Assembly: GCA_021014945.1 (NCBI GenBank)
Contig: MU266699.1
Coordinates: forward strand, 1-21,181
Direction: 5' to 3'
Origin: Leucogyrophana mollusca
Taxonomy: Eukaryota > Basidiomycota > Agaricomycetes > Boletales
Length of the DNA stretch: 21,181 bases
Shown here: positions 7,471 through 17,604 of the stretch, piece by piece
How positions within the stretch are numbered: the first letter of the stretch is position 1
Layout of the letters: every line of letters starts with the position of its first letter
Program-made: the position numbers and the translations under genes
The notes under the pieces: model-generated
Seen by the model: only the letters and a program-made list of their open reading frames with translations
The model's database searches: none
Told to the model about the DNA's origin: nothing

Positions 7471-8777
7471 TTGTGGTGCGCCGCGTATATGTTGCATATC
7501 ATCAGAGTTTTAGGAGGTATGTAATATCTGCCCAAATTGACGCCGTCTCCTGAGTTGCGAGGAACAAGATAGGATGTAGGAGAATTAATGCGGAGGGTCT
7601 CGCGGATGCAGGCGCAAAGATAAGGTAATGACTGGGGATTTAGCACTGATAGCGAAGGATCAAGGGTAGGCCCGAGAACACGGATTACCTCGTCTCGGGC
7701 GAGTTTTTGCCCTTCTGTGTAAACGGCTAAGAAGTATACCACAGACGCAATTGCGCCCGATGTCGTATCCTGGATCATGTTTAGGAGCAGTAGATAATGA
7801 AAGAGACGAAAGCAGACATACGTGCCCAGCGATAAACAGAGCCGCCATGTTGTCTCGAAGCTCCGTTGGTGACATATCGGGGTGATTTACCAAGGACGTC
7901 ATTAGATCTTCACCGGGCTCGGATCGTTTGGTCTCTAATCTCTCTACCAATATCTTGACAAGGTTGTCCATCCGCATGCTAACCGCTTTCCGCGGCAAGA
8001 TGCGCTCGAGGGTGGGAAACATGAGATACACCGGCTGAGCAACGTCGCGCATGAATGCATTGTAATTGCTGACGAACAGCGATTCGGTACGAATAGCATC
8101 GTAGTTAGCACCGAGGATAGAGGAGCCGACAGCATCCAAGGCGTAACGTTGTCCAAGGTCGGACCACCGAACGGTGCGCGTATGCGAATTATGGGAGGTG
8201 GCAGAAGCCTCCAAAACTTGGAAGACATTTCGGGCAAGAGAGACGAATAGACCGATGGGAGGCGCAATGCTAAAGGCCTGACGCAAGATTGGTGACTGTT
8301 TCTTCCACTGTTCGCCATTTGCGGCACCAACATTTGCCCTGCCCACGAACCGGAATATCATGTTGTCATCGGAGGGAAGGTCTTTCGGATAATCAGATGG
8401 ATTCCCAGCGACTTCCCTATAGAGCTAACCAACCAAGTTAGCATGGTGGCGGGGTCAGTTCACTAAGACTGGCAGACTTTGTGGTCAATGATATGAACCA
8501 TCCACATCCCCATCATCCAAACAACGACTACCCCGGCATGTTGACGAGCAAAGGGCATTATCAGGCGCTGGATACGGATGTCATTGGGCTCGCGAGAAGC
8601 ATAACTTCGTAATAATGGAACGAGGGGCACAACGGGAAGGTGGCGGAGGTTGGCTGGAACGATGAACAAGCGGGAGATGCGCCAAAGAATCAACAACGCG
8701 CCACCTAACCACCATATAGTGGTATGTGCCAGGACAGACATCGATGTGAAGGGATACGACTTCTTACGAGGCGACAA
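7149..8777 (-). CDS. Cytochrome P450 monooxygenase
   Basis: Model on -: exon 1 8777-8478, exon 2 8424-7822, exon 3 7769-7149, giving 507 aa, a normal length for a microsomal fungal P450. An N-terminal membrane anchor (about residues 15-40, with WWLGGALLILW) is followed by a Pro hinge (LRHLPVVPLVP). The I-helix AGHDTTSG (299-306) is created exactly by splicing the 52-nt intron 7821-7770. ETLR (358-361, ExxR) and FRPERF (411-416) are intact. The haem loop FSTGPRQC has Cys442. The first intron is ambiguous: 8477-8425 (AAA|GTCTGC...TTAG) or 8469-8417 (CA|GTCTTA...TATAG), both 53 nt and in frame. The helix-C WxxxR arginine is replaced (WKKQS). P450s of this kind hydroxylate lipophilic substrates with a P450 reductase in the ER; the substrate and CYP family cannot be told here. 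Confidence 0.9.
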
Positions 8778-9146
8778 GGCTGTATTTAAATCAATGGCTG
8801 CATTCCGTTATGCAACTCTAAGATTTGAGAATGGTTATACCTATATTTGGGCCTTTGCTTTCCAGAGGGCGTGTGGTGGCGTGTCCTCCAACATGCTGAG
8901 CTTCCCCATCTAAGGCTAGTATGTTTGTGGTCCTGGAGAGACTTGCAGGCGACCTGTTTCATATTCATGAGCACATCAGGGCGACGATCGAGCCTACCTG
9001 AAGTCGGTGGAGTGACTGAGACACAGGGTCTCAGGTGCTGCACTATCCAAAGGCGCAGATGCACCTAGCGCTCATACCGCTCCGGCGTACCAACAACTAC
9101 TCATTGAAAGATCCGCAGCTCATAGGTACAGTCTTGGATTCTGATC
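8778..9146. other. Intergenic: P450 promoter and PHB2 3' flank
   Basis: The left part should hold the P450 promoter (read on -); GTATTTAAATC near 8782 gives an AT-rich box just upstream of the start. The right part is the 3' flank of prohibitin-2. No gene is seen. Confidence 0.5.
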
Positions 9147-10482
9147 CTACTTCTTTACTTTCAGTAGTTCCTTCGTGTCGTCACCGGTGACTACAAGGAA
9201 CAGGTTGGCTGAATGACTGAACTAGTGGCTGCTCGGCGGACGCACCATTCAATAGCAAGCTTTGTGCGTCGAGCATCACCCGGTTGCCAGACCCAGCGAG
9301 GACATTCGCGATGTCGCGTGCGGCCTCAAGTCGTCGTAGTTCAAGGAAACCTTTGTTGGTACGCATGGCTTCGCCGATTAGCTCAGCACTGCGAGCCTCA
9401 CCCTGTGCTCGCACAATGATAGACTGCGGACAGGGCCTTAGTCACACCCAGTAAAAGTAAATGGCGACTGACCTGCTTCTCTTGAATAGCCTGATCGACC
9501 AAAAAGGCTGCACGAAGTGCTGTTTGTTGAGCAACCTGAGATGCGAGGGTCAACTGAAACGCCCGACTCATTACTGCAATTAAATAACCTGTTTTGCTTC
9601 CACAGCGTGCGTGAATTCGGGTGAGAAGGCCACATGTGTTATAGACACGTCGTCGAGGACAAGGTTGAATCGTAGGGCCCGCATTGTCAGATTCTCACGA
9701 ATAAGTCGAGAAACCTACAGCGATCTATGAGCTCAATATCAACAACCTCAGGAAGTCACAAACCATTTCACGTTGAGTGATGAGCTGGCTGGCATTGAAT
9801 TGCGCAACAACGCTTTTTAGTACTTCATTGACAATTGAAGGTAATACTCTTTCGTCGTAGTCTTTGCCGAGCTCGCGATATATCTGGGGCAGGGCTTGCG
9901 TAGACGGTCTTGAAAGCACTCGGCATGTGATGTTAACCATTTGTAGGTCTATCCACCCCGCAATGAGATACTAAACTTATTGACACGGATTGGGAGCCTC
10001 ACCCTTGGTTCCAGTTAAACTGGCTACGCTCCTAGGCTTTGCGCGGATGTCAAATACCACAGGCGTTTCAAACCACGGGATCTGAGGCCAAGTTAAAAAG
10101 CTGGCCTAGAGGCAAACCGAGACTGGTTACCATGAGATGCGTCCCCTCGGTGTAAATGTCGTCTTTCACACCGTGTAAACTGGTTTGTTCTTGTTCAATG
10201 GCCAGTAAGAATAAATTTGGCATTGAACTCACCGGGTGTATTTGATAGCTCGATGACCACCATCGACTGCACCCTGTATCAGTAATGATTGGGCCTTCGA
10301 AGATACAGATACGTACCGTTGAACAAACTTGCGTTCAGGGCAATTCCACCGCCAACTAAAGCCACCAAGAGACCACCACCTGCAAAGAATTTGCCCGAAC
10401 CGCCAGGTATACCTCCACCGCCAGACTGGCCTGCCCTCTGAAGCTGTTGGACGAATCTTCTGAATGCCTCTTGTCCACTCAT
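9147..10482 (-). CDS. PHB2: Prohibitin-2, mitochondrial inner-membrane scaffold
   Basis: Nine exons on -: 10482-10317, 10272-10233, 10179-10131, 10081-10003, 9948-9764, 9714-9589, 9535-9473, 9423-9246 and 9190-9147, joining in frame to 309 aa, the usual length. All eight introns are 44-55 nt with GT-AG ends. A Gly-rich N-terminus is followed by a membrane segment (about 32-50, [20 protein letters not shown]). The band-7/prohibitin domain shows [15 protein letters not shown]-like [48 protein letters not shown] and [10 protein letters not shown]. The last intron (9245-9191) replaces a read-through tail with [15 protein letters not shown]. Prohibitin-2 pairs with prohibitin-1 in ring complexes of the inner membrane that stabilise respiratory subunits and regulate the m-AAA protease. 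Its start is head-to-head with the PQ-loop gene. Confidence 0.95.
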
Positions 10483-10686
10483 ATTTCGTGCCGAAGTCGG
10501 ACAAAGGAATTGGAAGGAAAGAATTGCGCAAACCTGAATTGCCGCGTTACCGCATCGGCAGTCACGGGACCAATTTTCCAAGTATCCCACCAAAACTTTT
10601 ACCTCCATATTTTCAAAAAAGGTTTCTCCTTAAGGCCTAGCTTGTCTTCGTCTCCCATATCTTTGAGTCGAAAAAGGTCTGCAATT
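10483..10686. promoter_or_regulatory. Short bidirectional promoter, PHB2 / PQ-loop gene
   Basis: Only 204 bp separate the divergent ATGs at 10482 (-) and 10687 (+), so both 5' leaders and both core promoters must lie here. It includes a pyrimidine-rich TTTCTCC/TCTTCGTCTCCC stretch near 10620-10660. No clear TATA box. Confidence 0.6.
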
Positions 10687-11920
10687 ATGATCGCAGAAAG
10701 CGATGTAGCTAGCAGCGTTGTGCGCATCTTGGACCTGCAGATTCCCTGAATTACGCTAATATAGGCGTCCTTCCAGCTAGGCTGGGTATCCATCGCATGC
10801 TGGTGAGCCTCCAGCTTCAGAGTGGTCCTCGGACGTTTAGCCCCTTAAACATTCTCATAACCATTCTGCAGGATCATCGTCTATTCCCCTCAGATTATAG
10901 AAAACTACCAGCTCCAGAGCGGAGAGGGTCTCTCCCTCCTGTTCGTTTATGTATGGCTGCTCGGCGATTTGTGCAACCTAGGAGGCGCGGTATTGGCAGG
11001 TTTACTGCCCACTGTCATCATTCTCGGCGTTTATGTGAGCTCTTTTCCATCGTATTACCTTGTGGAGCACTCAAAGACCACTCCCCCCTTCAAAAAGTAT
11101 ACGCTCTGCGATACGACATTGTTATTTCAAGTTTATTACTATCGTTGGAGAAATCAAGCGGTCATACGGCGCTCACAGGAATCACCAGTTGCAATTCCCG
11201 ACGAGGAAACACGCCTTTTAGGCCAGGACGCGGTATCGAACACGATCGAAAGACCCTCTATCACACGGATTTTTTTGCAGTATCTAGCTGCTGTTATGTT
11301 CGTGGCGGGGACAGGTGTCGCAGCATACTTCATCAGCGACTGGCTTGATGACGGCAGTCCGTCGTCGTTACAGTCCGGTGAGGGCACCGAGTGGAGTATT
11401 CAAATAATCGGATGGACCAGTGCGGTTTTATACCGTGAGTACAGTATTTATGGTGACATATACCTTCTATGAACCTTTCCGGCGTCAGTTGGTTCCCGGA
11501 TACCTCAGATATGTAAGTTCTTCGGGATGGCAGTAACGGGCATGGTTCTAATCCGTATCCAGTAAAAAACACGAAAACGAGGTGCGAAGGGCTTGCACCT
11601 GGCCTCTTCCTGTTTGCGATAATGGGGAACACCACGTACGCACTCTCTATATGCGTTGCCTCCATGGAAAGGAACTATCTCATACGGAACGCGAGTTGGC
11701 TGGCAGGTTTGTGAGAACCGATTTGTTTACGTTAACCACTGAGCACCGGAGACTTTCCAGGAAGCGCACTGACTGTTTTCTTTGATTTGATTGTGAGTAT
11801 AGTGTACCGATGAATGTTCGTCGGATCGCGCTAATTGCTCTGCGCTAGGTTCTGGGGCAATTCTTCTACTACGGCTACATCTCTCGACAGCGGGGATGGA
11901 TTGACGGCGCTGATTCATGA
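10687..11920 (+). CDS. PQ-loop vacuolar amino-acid transporter-like protein (YPQ/LAAT1/PQLC2 family)
   Basis: Eight exons on +: 10687-10719, 10765-10802, 10872-11034, 11098-11434, 11489-11512, 11563-11706, 11761-11792 and 11849-11920, joining to 280 aa. Introns are 45-69 nt. Two PQ-loop repeats are clear: WIIVYSPQIIENYQ (Pro30-Gln31) with GEGLSLLFVYVWLLGDLCN, and GSRIPQI (Pro196-Gln197) with CEGLAPGLFLFAIMGNTTYA. The duplicated half-repeats and about seven hydrophobic segments fit the family fold; a variable loop of about 50 residues lies between them. Yeast Ypq1-3, worm LAAT-1 and human PQLC2 export cationic amino acids from the vacuole or lysosome, and that role is inferred here. The first exon (11 codons, donor GTGCGC) is the least certain part; the rest is strongly supported. 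Confidence 0.9.
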
Positions 11921-12377
11921 TAATCTGATATCTCAGTTGAATTTTATATATGGGTACCCGTCAATTTCTATATGTACCTTAGAAGTCATAGAGATGGACA
12001 CAATAGTACAATCTGTACGCGTCCTTGTATGAAGTCAACTAGGCCTAAGTTATTTTGATATGGCTGAAGGTTTTTCACGGCGGAATCGCCATACGGCTGC
12101 AGCACAAGATTGCATGGGAAGTACAGCCGGTGGAGGCCTGCTGCAGACCTGCATTCCAGCATCATCATGGTACACTTGGAAGGGTCGAATTTAGAAGATC
12201 AATTATGCAGAAGGAAAGACAAGGATGGGTGCGAATTAGAAAGTAGAGATACAATCATCGTCCACTTCAAGGACTCGCGACGAAGGAGAAAGTCGGTAAA
12301 GGTGAAGGATGTGTGTTGACTTTAACCCGCTCCCGTGAAACGATGATGCTGACGCCCAAAGGGAGCGAATTGCCGCC
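11921..12377. other. Tail-to-tail intergenic region, no supported gene
   Basis: Lies between the stops of the PQ-loop gene (+) and NOT2 (-), so it should hold both 3' UTRs. TTTTATATATG near 11941-11951 could serve 3' processing. Short + frames at 12055-12319 have no recognisable motif and overlap each other. Confidence 0.5.
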
Positions 12378-14830
12378 CTAAACGCCCGCCATCTGCAACC
12401 TCGGCTGGCCTACTGCCTGCCCTACACCTGGCTGCCCTGTGGCCGCCTGTGCCTGTTGCGTCGGTACGCCTTGCCCCGGCTGTGCCAATACTAGCCCTGG
12501 ACCCATCACAAAGGCAGGTACATTCTTCTCCTCCAAATCAGAATAGCGCACGCTCATCTCCTTTCGCTCTTTCCCCCATGCCTCCGGGTCCCACCAGGTA
12601 TACGTACCTGCTTCACCCCCTGGGATCTTGGCTGATGGCGCACTCCCGCTCTCTTTCGTTATCCAAATCCGTAGGTCTTTGTGGTACCTCCAGTTCCGAT
12701 TCCACCTAGTATGCAAGCGGCGTCAGCCGCAAGTACAAAAGGCCAACAACGGTATTGGGAAAGGTGGACGCGCAAGGATAGGACAAGAGCTGAAAACGCC
12801 GGTAGAGTAGAGCGGGACAAGCAGTCGACGACGAAAGGTCGAAGCCACATAGCAAGAAAAAGAGATCGACACTCGGACTTACAGTTCTTGCGCGGCAACT
12901 TCTTGAAGCGCATCCCGCGGACTGGAATAAAACATGAAAAAGAGTGTTTCGTCGCTGAATGCGCCCGCCTTAGCTGGCCCTGGTGCAGGTGGTTGCACAT
13001 TATAACACGACGGTAGGTGAAAATCCGGTTCTACGCTGTGAGCTGCTGATTGGTCTGCCCATGGCGTTATGAACGTGGAGTAAAGGTTTCTGTAGCAATG
13101 TAGAGACTACATGTCAACGAAACACTAGTATTCGGCCGATAAAGACGCGCAACTTACCCCTCAAATCCCATATCCAGCCCCACAGCACCTAGATCGGTTC
13201 CAACACTGCTTAGCCCGCCGTCGGCATCAACACCTGCGTTTTTGATCATCGCGAGCAGCCCTAATAGCCCCCATCTGTCAGCGGCGGACATAAGGACTTG
13301 CTGTGCTGGCGTTTGTGGGTGATGCTGTGGTTGATTGTGTAGCTGTGGGTGAGGATTTTGGGCCTGGGTTGGGTTATGCAGCTGCGAGCTATGAGGGTTA
13401 AGCTGGTGGCCTTGCGTTTGCGCGTGTGGATGTTGCATGTGATGGGACCCGTTCGAAATATATGGGCTCACTCCTGGCGGTGGAACGCCAGGTGGTGCAC
13501 TGAGGTGTTGTTGCGGCTGTGACTGAGCTTGTGGTTGAGCACTGTTATTCTGGGCCTGCGATTGTGCCGGAGGTTGCCCTGTTGAATTTTGCCCTTGTGG
13601 TGCCTGTTGGCTGGATGCCTGCCCTTGTTGTGCGCTGCCGTTCGGCTGCGAAGTTGGGAGATTGGTGTTGGGTCCATTCCACGCTGCGTGCGACGCTTGG
13701 TTAAGCTTAAGAGCATAGTTTTGCTGGATCAATAAATATGGTTAGCAACACGATTAAACGGGTATCAGGCGAATATCTATCAAACCGCAGAAACCGGCGC
13801 GCGAGTGAAAGTTAATCCGGTAGGGGATTAAACATGAAGCGACGCGATACAAAACAACTCCCAACGCGCAATTATTCGGTCGAGAAAATATACAACTCAC
13901 CCTTTGCTTCTCAGCTTCGCTCTGCGTCTGAAAGCCTGGGTGTATGCCACGGAGGTTTAGCATTCCCGGTGTACCTGGTTGCTGTGTTCCTCCAGGTGAG
14001 GTTCCCAATCCAGCTGACCCAGGTTGTTGACCTCCTGAAGTCAGTGATCCCAGTAAATTCGTCCTATGAGGGTCGCTGAACCCGTTTAGGCCTGGCGGAT
14101 GTGACATTGAATGGTTTTCTGAGTTTTGCGACTGGCTCTGCGGCTGTGACTGATTCTGTGTCCCGATCGCCTGCTGCCCTTGTTGTCCACCTAGTGCGGG
14201 AAAATCATCCGGACCAAAATCTCTCGCTTGTGCCCCTCCCGTTGGTACTGTTGACCCACTCTGCCCAGCCTGCGTTGCATAACTCGCCGCTGTTGACCCC
14301 GGAGCTGTATTCGTAGTTGCAGATGATGGCAGCGCTGAATTACTCGAATTTGTGTTTGAAGCGGTAATTGACGTAGGATTCGGGGTCGCGCTTTGCGCTA
14401 ACGATCCCAGCGCAGGAAAATCGCTTGGGTCAAACCCCACCTCGCTTGTCGACGAGACGGATGGTGCATTACCGGGAGTAGCCGCCGGAGGGTTGTGGCT
14501 CATATGGGGTGGCATAGATGATGTCCCATTCTGTCCTAGCACGCCTGCGCTCGAGCTGAATGGAAAACTCGCCGCCTGTGCCTGCTGTCTTGTCTGCAGG
14601 AACGGAGATTGGGGCACGGTTGGCGTTCGGTGTGTGTTTTGCTGCTGGAGCGTCGGTGTCGGATAATTCCGCTGAGGGAGAGTGTATTGCGATGTGGGGT
14701 ACGGTGAGCGGAACTGGGAAGATAGACCGGCTGGCGGTGCAAGGCTGGGTGGCCGCTGTGGTGGTTGTCCTACTGGAAGGTAAGAGAAAGAGTTCGGGAA
14801 CCAGGCTGGGAACGCACCTGGTCGGTTCAT
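12378..14830 (-). CDS. NOT2: CCR4-NOT complex subunit NOT2
   Basis: Four exons on -: 14830-13901, 13723-13158, 13089-12883 and 12705-12378, joining to 676 aa. The C-terminal NOT2/3/5 domain (about 499-640) is diagnostic: NLYSTFITPW, DETLFFMFYSSPRD, LWNRNWRYHKDLRIWITKES, GTYTWWDPEAWGKERKEM and YSDLEEK. The N-terminal half is Gln/Ser/Pro/Asn-rich and disordered, with two DFPALG motifs (137-142 and 209-214) and a conserved LNLRGIHPGFQTQSEAEKQR block (291-310), the NOT1-anchor-like part. NOT2 binds NOT1 and NOT3/5 and supports mRNA deadenylation and transcription control. Introns 1 and 3 are both 177 nt, much longer than others in the window; they share no sequence. The ATG at 14830 is the first in frame after TAG/TTG-rich leader sequence; a 5' UTR intron is possible. 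Confidence 0.93.
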
Positions 14831-15132
14831 ACTGTCCAGAGAATATATTCTCTGGGTTGTAAACAAATCAGCGACAATATTTTCTCCCGTGAAACTGTGC
14901 TTACAAGTACGGCTGTGATAGGTTATTTCGCTGTTTTCCAGTTGTGTCTCTTCTCGTTGAGCTGGAGGAGGAGTAACACAGTGTTGACACTTGTTTGGTC
15001 ATCTGTCAGTGAAGAGGTAACCCTAACCTATTTCTGTTATCTCCAGGAACGTAACCCTACAGAGTGATCTACTTTCTAACCCTAACCTCATTCTCGCTCT
15101 CTGAGTGGTATCGTCTCTTCTTCTCGATCATC
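14831..15132. promoter_or_regulatory. Bidirectional NOT2 / RPC9 promoter with three telobox-like motifs
   Basis: 302 bp separate the divergent ATGs at 14830 (-) and 15133 (+). Three AACCCTA-containing sites lie at 15018-15029 (TAACCCTAACCT), 15052-15061 (TAACCCTACA) and 15077-15088 (TAACCCTAACCT), on the RPC9 side. The core CCCTAA is the complement of TTAGGG, bound in yeasts by the Myb-type factor Tbf1 in promoters of ribosome-biogenesis genes; such a role here is inference. Confidence 0.6.
14836..14855. repeat. Perfect 20-bp palindrome upstream of the NOT2 start
   Basis: CCAGAGAATATATTCTCTGG equals its own reverse complement. It ends 5 bp from the NOT2 ATG on the - strand, so it is probably in the leader or core promoter and could form an RNA hairpin or a dimeric protein site. 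Confidence 0.85.
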
Positions 15133-15901
15133 ATGGAGGTCGGCTCTATCCGTCTGTTCTCCCTTCTCGAAATTCACTGGCATATGCTAGGTCACGAACG
15201 CTCGTTCCGCACTCCTGTCAAATTTTGAGGTACTATCCCTCCTTCGTGAGCTCGATGCAGAACATGTCGCACGCACCAAAACGGCAGTTCGTGTCAAGAA
15301 GGAAGAAGATGCAGGCGTGAAGACTTTGCACGACCCCCGAACAGACGAAGTCAGCGAGAATCTCCGCACAGTAGAGCTTGAGGTGACCCACCTTTGAGTC
15401 GTCTCGCTTCGTGTCCTGACTCGCGCAGGCCATTCAACACCTTTCAGCAGAATACCAACCCACTCGGCAGCAATCCAACGCGAAAATCAGCCAACTCGTG
15501 CGCGATTTAGAGCCGTTTAACCTCACGAAGGCGGAGAAGCTTCAGATTGTAAACCTTGCACCGACAGAACTGGTGGAATTATATGTTGTACGTCTTCTAC
15601 TTTACCTCCTGTTTTCCTGATCGACCAGATATTTCTTGCGTAGATTGTAGAGGAACTTGAAGACCGGCTTGGAGATCAGATGAATGATCTTCTCGCCGTT
15701 GTTTCCAAATCCCTCGACGCCGAATCATCTACGGTTGATGGCGAGGATGATCCAGTCGAAAATAACCTGCATTTCGACGCAGGTGGAGTTGAGGTATATG
15801 GAGAACAAGACGACTGGGGTGCAGATGCAAATGATATCGAATTTGACGACACGGGTGAAGGCATGGGAGTTGAGGGAGATCTAGACGTTGACGATGACTA
15901 G
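15133..15901 (+). CDS. RPC17: RNA polymerase III subunit RPC9 (yeast Rpc17, human CRCP)
   Basis: Four exons on +: 15133-15138, 15191-15382, 15429-15587 and 15644-15901, joining to 204 aa. Splicing restores the family N-terminus MEVTNARSALLSNFEVLSLL. The middle has the HRDC-like helical part, with LEPFNLTKAEKLQIVNLAPT and ELVELYVIVEELEDRL. The last 70 or so residues are an acidic tail (DDWGADAND, DLDVDDD) typical of fungal copies. RPC9 pairs with RPC8/Rpc25 to form the Pol III stalk that binds initiation factors and makes tRNA and 5S rRNA transcription possible. The first coding exon is only ATGGAG, with a weak donor (GTCGGC); the homologous N-terminus supports it. The gene shares a promoter with NOT2. 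Confidence 0.92.
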
Positions 15902-16272
15902 TTCCCTTTCTGTTGTCAGGGTGATGCCAAGTCCCAGTTGGCCTCAGGCCCGCGCTTGTCTCAGTTGAGAAGACTGAGCGGCCCACATATGCACAGGGGC
16001 CTAAAGACTGCGCCGTTGTAGGCCCATAGGTCACAGCGGAAAATTGGGCATCATGGTATAGGCCATTCATACGACTGGCGGTAACTAATACCTACTGCCT
16101 TCACGCTATGTATGGTTCAGTGAAGATGAGACTGGGCTTTCCGTTGACAATGAGAACGGCGACGAGTTACTAGTAGAAGGGTATAGGTGTTCTCAGCTGA
16201 AATCCAACTCCTGTCCGCTATTTATCAGGTAAACTCTCCTAGTAATCTTTTCTTGTGACATTGACACTGCCC
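15902..16272. other. Tail-to-tail intergenic region, no gene seen
   Basis: Lies between the stops of RPC9 (+) and the short-chain dehydrogenase (-), so it should hold the two 3' UTRs. No coding or repeat signal recognised. Confidence 0.5.
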
Positions 16273-17604
16273 TCAAAGGTCCTTCACCTGTTCATTGAGC
16301 CACTCCCACAATGCTCCGCCGACTTTGGGGTCACTGGCATCTTTTCGGGAGGGACCGACCCTTGCCCACGGCACAAGATACTGAGCAGATACAATGAATC
16401 CATGTTATCACGGCAATCTGGGGTCAAAACTCACCTTCCCGCCGAGCTCGACGGCCTCCGGTGAAGTGGCAGCATACAGCTGGGTAAGCGCACCATACGG
16501 CGTGTCGTAAAGCATCGGAGACTGATCGTTTACATCAACATCCTCGCCTCATGTAAGCTATCCGGTGAGTGCTGACATACCATAAAGCTGCGCTGGAGGG
16601 ATGCCATGTGACGCTGAAGGTCGCTGCGAATATTTCCGGGATTCAAAGAGATCGTAACAATGCCCTCGGAGGCGTAACGCCTATGAAGTTCTAACGCATG
16701 GACAACATTGCCCTTGACACACGGTTAGTGCCGTCAAAAAAATCAACGGGAACACTGCTGAAGACACTTACGTGCTTGCTCTGGGCGTACAGCGTGTACT
16801 TGGAGCACTTCTTCCTTGCGGGACCATCTTTGAAGGTGGAGAACTTCAACCCGCTCATCATGTGCATGGACGAAGAAACGTTGACGATCCGCGCCTTGTG
16901 GTCGGGAGACGCCTTCGCGGTCGAGATAAGCGTTGGCAACAGAAGCTGTGTAAAGTAGAAATGCCCTGGAGTAGACGATGTGAGAACGAAGTAAGCGTCG
17001 CGTTGCAGTCGACACCATACCAAGAACGTTTGTCCCAAATTGCAGATCATAGCCATCTGCGGTTACATCGCTCACGGCAGGAAACATGACCCCGCTACCA
17101 CCACAGTGAGAACATGGAACTCCCGTATGTTGTTGAGGGCTTGACTCACGCATTGTTAATTAGTACGTGTAGTTGCGTCTCCTTGCTAATTATGGGTGTC
17201 AGCAGTGCGATACTCCATGGCGGAGAATGGTGACTTGCCCGAGAAACTCTTCCGCAGAAGCCTTGATAGACTTCAAGTCGGCGAGGTCGAGCTTGAGGAA
17301 AAGTGCTTCTTTGCCTGTCTGAACTTTCAAGTCCTTGATCGCCTCTTCGGTCTTTGTATGACTGCGAGCAGCAATGTAGACTTTCGCATTGTGTGAGAGG
17401 AGAGCCTGGCAGAGCAGTTGCAACCCGGTTGAGGCAGAACTCCCTGACATACGACAAAGCTCTCACCTTCACCGTCTCCTTTCCAATACCCGTGTTCGCT
17501 CCGGTGACGATAATCACTTTTCCGTCCAAGTCAGGGATATTGGCGACATTGAACTTGGACTTCGGAGGGAGGGATTGCCCCAGTAGCGACAGGTAACCGC
17601 CCAT
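16273..17604 (-). CDS. Short-chain dehydrogenase/reductase (retinol-dehydrogenase-like)
   Basis: Eight exons on -: 17604-17467, 17405-17235, 17181-17150, 17094-17021, 16965-16772, 16712-16581, 16521-16435 and 16380-16273, joining to 311 aa. Cofactor motif TGANTGIG (34-41), structural NNAG (112-115), catalytic Ser in NVSSSM (167-172) and YAQSK (Tyr198, Lys202) are all present, followed by SLNPGNIRSDLQRH and a C-terminal helix ending EWLNEQVKDL. This is the classical NAD(P)H SDR layout with the long C-terminus of the RDH11-14/WWOX-like group; the natural substrate is unknown. The second intron can be read as GT-AG (17234-17182) or as GC-AG with an excellent GCAAGT donor (17238-17186); the two give proteins of equal length that differ at one residue. 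Confidence 0.92.

Noticed and set aside
12055..12319. Overlapping short + frames between the PQ-loop gene and NOT2
   Set aside because: Three frames overlap, none has a motif, and the region is the 3' flank of two well-supported genes.
13724..13900. Equal 177-nt length of NOT2 introns 1 and 3 as evidence of a mobile intron (introner)
   Set aside because: Apart from splice signals the two introns show no similarity by eye, so the equal length appears coincidental.
13834..14862. Several + frames of 70-104 codons opposite NOT2
   Set aside because: They are antisense shadows of the Gln/Pro/Ser-rich NOT2 exon 1 and have no motif.
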